Below, in pieces: positions 5,905 through 7,720 of a stretch of 7,720 nt of DNA. A program made the translations under genes and the position numbers. Each line of letters starts with the position of its first letter. The first letter of the stretch is position 1. The stretch comes from an uncultured Collinsella sp. (lineage in GTDB: Bacteria > Actinomycetota > Coriobacteriia > Coriobacteriales > Coriobacteriaceae): contig USKV01000061.1 of NCBI GenBank assembly GCA_900555355.1, positions 1 through 7,720 of the forward strand, in the 5' to 3' direction. The notes under the pieces are model-generated. The model was not told where the DNA came from. It worked only from the letters and a program-made list of their open reading frames with translations, and did not search any database.

Positions 5905-5940
5905 ACCACCAGAAAGGTGCCTGGCCCTTTGTGGTGGTTT
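5903..5940. repeat. Palindromic repeat, copy B (probable terminator of mscS)
   Basis: A 9-bp outer stem (5903-5911 with 5932-5940), one G-G mismatch and a 5-bp inner stem (5913-5917 with 5926-5930) enclose an 8-base loop. The left arm CACCAGAAAGG differs from copy A's CACCACAAAGG by one base. The right arm shares a 15-base identity with copy A, but the centres differ. Its outer edge overlaps the first stop-codon base of mscS, mirroring copy A. It has no obvious U-tract on the minus strand. Confidence 0.7.
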
Positions 5941-6707
5941 TAGGCGATGATGGGGGCGATGGCGCGGATGCAGGCGTCGGCAGCGGTGAAAGTGGTGCTG
6001 TCGTCGCTGACGATAAAGATGATCTTGCCCTTAATGCCAAAGTCGCCGATTTCGCTAAAGAGCACGTAGGGCTCTTTGTCAAAGCCCGAGATGGGCGAGA
6101 CGGCCGTTTTGGTTGCGCTCGTGAGCTCGTCTGCCAGCGCGTCAAGGGAAGCCCACTTAGACGTGTCCTTTACGGCAACGGGCACGGCCACGCGTCCAAA
6201 GGGCATCAAATGCACGAGCGTGTTCTTGGAGATGTTGGAGTTGGGGACGATGATGGTTTGCCCACAGGCGTCCTCGATGGTCGTATGACGCCAGGTGATG
6301 TCTTGGACCACGCCCGACACGCCGCCGACCTCGATATTGTCGCCGGGCTTGATGATGCCCATAAAGGTCACCTGCATGCCACCGATAAGGTTTGACAGCG
6401 TGTCCTGAAAGCCGAGCGAGATGGCGATGCCGCCGACGCCAAGAGCGGCGACGAGGGCGTTTGCATTAATGCCAAAACAGTTGTCGAGGATAAAGCTGCC
6501 GCCGATCATCCAGATGACGGCGCGCGCGATGTTGATGAAGATACTCGATGCCGGTAGCGGGTTATCGTCTCGGTTAAGCAGATGGTTCAGGGTCTTGGAT
6601 ACGACCTTGGTGGCGATGGCGGTGCCTATTACCAAGATGACGGCCCAGATGATGTTGTGGACCCACCGTTGCTCAAAGAAATGAAGAATCGGTTCAAACA
6701 ATTCCAT
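5940..6707 (-). CDS. mscS: Small-conductance mechanosensitive channel, MscS family
   Basis: The product, 255 residues from the chosen start, is a heptameric membrane channel family member that releases solutes on hypo-osmotic shock. Predicted membrane spans lie at about 17-36 and 56-75. The pore helix follows (about 82-117): ALVAALGVGGIAISLGF, then QDTLSNLIGGMQVTF, with the Gly/Ala packing pattern of MscS TM3. The beta domain contains KPGDNIEVGGVSGVV (120-134) and the family motif IVPNSNI (153-159), and a C-terminal alpha/beta domain follows. Length is close to the minimal MscS form. I place the start at 6707 because AGGAGG precedes it by ten bases; the upstream in-frame ATGs at 6752 and 6740 lack such a site, and the first lies in a terminator stem. 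The neighbours suggest no special role. Confidence 0.93.
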   Translation of the reverse strand: MELFEPILHFFEQRWVHNIIWAVILVIGTAIATKVVSKTLNHLLNRDDNPLPASSIFINIARAVIWMIGGSFILDNCFGINANALVAALGVGGIAISLGFQDTLSNLIGGMQVTFMGIIKPGDNIEVGGVSGVVQDITWRHTTIEDACGQTIIVPNSNISKNTLVHLMPFGRVAVPVAVKDTSKWASLDALADELTSATKTAVSPISGFDKEPYVLFSEIGDFGIKGKIIFIVSDDSTTFTAADACIRAIAPIIA

Positions 6708-6717
6708 GTAGGGAAAA

Positions 6718-6723
6718 CCTCCT
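6718..6723 (-). promoter_or_regulatory. Ribosome-binding site that decides the mscS start
   Basis: A consensus AGGAGG on the minus strand lies ten bases before the ATG at 6707. It sits inside what would be coding sequence if the longer 270-residue reading from 6752 were used, which argues for the shorter protein beginning MELFEPILHFFEQ. Confidence 0.85.
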
Positions 6724-6738
6724 AATGATCGTCCAACC

Positions 6739-6769
6739 ATGATACCCACCAAGAAGCCCGTCCGATCAA
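6739..6769 (-). promoter_or_regulatory. Possible weak promoter of mscS
   Basis: On the minus strand TTGATC (6764-6769) and TATCAT (6739-6744, 5/6 to the -10 consensus) are separated by 19 bp, longer than ideal. Transcription would begin near 6732, just before the ribosome-binding site. The -35 box lies inside the upstream gene's terminator hairpin, so this call is tentative; read-through is the alternative. Confidence 0.3.
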
Positions 6770-6785
6770 ATTCGGACGGGCTTCT
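6752..6785 (-). terminator. Intrinsic terminator after the 5'-nucleotidase gene
   Basis: A perfect 14-bp stem (AGAAGCCCGTCCGA, 6752-6765, with TCGGACGGGCTTCT, 6772-6785) closes on a 6-base loop, 51 bases beyond the nucleotidase stop. Read on the minus strand the T-run is poor (TTCTTGG), so termination may be partial and some transcripts may continue into mscS. Confidence 0.8.
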
Positions 6786-6836
6786 GTGCTCGATATAAGG
6801 TCTGCACGGCGGGGCTGCAAGGCCCGGCGGTGTAGC

Positions 6837-7720
6837 TTAGCGGCGGCGCTTCCAGATAATGCCGAGCATGATGACGATGATGCCGCCGATGAGGCATGCG
6901 ACGACCACGGCCAGCGTGCGGTCTCCCGTTGCGGCAAGCTTGCCGGTCGTCTTTTTGGTGATGACCTTCGTGGTCGTCGTGTCCGTCTTAGGCGAGGGCT
7001 TAGGCGTCGGGGCCGGTGTAGGCGTGGGATCCACGGCTGCGGAGCCGAAGCTGATGGTGCCGGCGAGCCCGGTCATCTTGCTCTCCCAGCCATTCTGCCC
7101 AATCAGCGCTCTGAGTGCTGCCTCACAGGTGCCCCACTCGGTGTGCTTGGTGGCGTTTGCGAAGGTGGGAAAGTCGGTCGTGTTGGTAATGATGTAGTTG
7201 TTGGTGGCGACGGTATAGGTCTTGGCGGGATCGAGCGTGCTGCCGTCTTTGGTGAGTGTGGCACTCACAATGCGCTTGCCTTCGGGCTGCGTCCAATCAA
7301 TCGTCACGTTGATGCCGCCAAAGGAGAGAACGCTGCCAGAGTCATCGCGCCACTTGTACTTGTCTTGCGCCTCCTGCTCGGTATGGCCGGCTGCCACGTA
7401 GGCTTGCTGAAGCTCGTAGCTGTGATTGCACTCGTCGCTGATTTGTAGCGAGTGCTCGAGCGCTGCGAGGAAGTCCGCGCCGGTCATGGTCCAGGTCTCC
7501 ACGGTGTTGCCGTAGGGCGAGATGGCGATGACGTTGCCGGCGGTCACGTTGCCCGCCGCGATGCCGCCGCGGATGCCGCCCGCGTTTTCGATAGCGAGAT
7601 CTGCACCCGTCAGGGCAAGATAGGAGCTGCAAATCACATGCCCGATGGTTTGGGCCTTGGTGGTGTCGCCCTCCTTGCTGGGGCGGAAATCGGTGGTGCG
7701 CACCATTTCCCAACCATGCG
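6837..7720 (-). CDS. Cell-wall-anchored 5'-nucleotidase family protein, C-terminal part (partial)
   Basis: The reading frame is open to the window edge, so the N-terminus, including any signal peptide and the metal-binding catalytic domain, is outside. The visible 293 residues begin with the 5'-nucleotidase C-terminal (substrate-binding) domain. IENAGGIRGGI is at 7569-7589 and the ISPYGNTVETWTMTGADFLAAL region follows, then YTVATNNYIITN and DFPTF, where UshA-type enzymes have GGDGF. A Pro/Thr/Lys-rich wall-spanning stretch (6939-7031) comes next. The tail has a LAATG sorting motif (6924-6938), a 21-residue hydrophobic helix and KRRR, which is a complete sortase anchoring signal. The likely role is release of nucleosides from extracellular nucleotides at the cell surface. 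The LAxTG form suggests a class E-type sortase; I infer this from the motif alone. Confidence 0.88.
   Translation of the reverse strand, partial: HGWEMVRTTDFRPSKEGDTTKAQTIGHVICSSYLALTGADLAIENAGGIRGGIAAGNVTAGNVIAISPYGNTVETWTMTGADFLAALEHSLQISDECNHSYELQQAYVAAGHTEQEAQDKYKWRDDSGSVLSFGGINVTIDWTQPEGKRIVSATLTKDGSTLDPAKTYTVATNNYIITNTTDFPTFANATKHTEWGTCEAALRALIGQNGWESKMTGLAGTISFGSAAVDPTPTPAPTPKPSPKTDTTTTKVITKKTTGKLAATGDRTLAVVVACLIGGIIVIMLGIIWKRRR

Noticed and set aside
5880..6395. 171-codon plus-strand open frame opposite mscS
   Set aside because: It is antisense to the conserved pore and beta domains of MscS and its start lies in the promoter of the neighbouring operon.
6786..7448. 220-codon plus-strand open frame opposite the 5'-nucleotidase gene
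   Set aside because: It is opposite a well-supported nucleotidase and anchor region; its Gly/Arg/Cys-rich translation is typical of antisense reading in GC-rich DNA.

Overview
The window looks like a chromosomal segment of a high-GC actinobacterium. Gene content and sequence style point to the class Coriobacteriia, most probably a gut Collinsella-like species. The evidence is GC-ended codon use in the translation genes, an actinobacterial LAxTG-type sorting signal, and a cytoplasmic BMP-domain protein of a type I recall from gut Firmicutes and Coriobacteriia. The assignment is from memory and was not searched.

The left half (1-3173, + strand) is a translation/transcription housekeeping cluster. 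It holds the 3' end of tuf (EF-Tu) with its own terminator, then a promoter followed by rpmG (L33), tRNA-Trp, secE, nusG, rplK (L11) and rplA (L1). A strong bidirectional terminator closes it. rplJ-rplL, which often follow rplA, are not here. A hairpin separates tRNA-Trp from secE. The rplK-rplA gap contains three local hairpins and a duplicated pairing arm, a plausible site for autoregulation.

The right half (3190-7720, - strand) runs convergently. Read in its own direction it begins with the C-terminal part of a cell-wall-anchored 5'-nucleotidase (cut by the window edge) and a terminator. Next comes a MscS-type mechanosensitive channel whose start I place 45 bp downstream of the longest possible one. 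A two-gene operon follows: a 638-residue cytoplasmic protein combining a ParB-like N-terminal region with a BMP/PnrA-type nucleoside-binding-like domain, translationally coupled through an ATGA overlap to a small metallophosphoesterase. The mscS gene and the two-gene operon each end directly in a copy of the same palindromic repeat, which probably doubles as a transcription terminator.

The most interesting biology is the BMP-domain/metallophosphoesterase pair. It looks like a ligand-sensing protein without a signal peptide coupled to a phosphoesterase whose first metal motif is altered. The palindromic repeats and the L11-L1 intergenic RNA are the other points worth following up. The remainder is ordinary housekeeping content.
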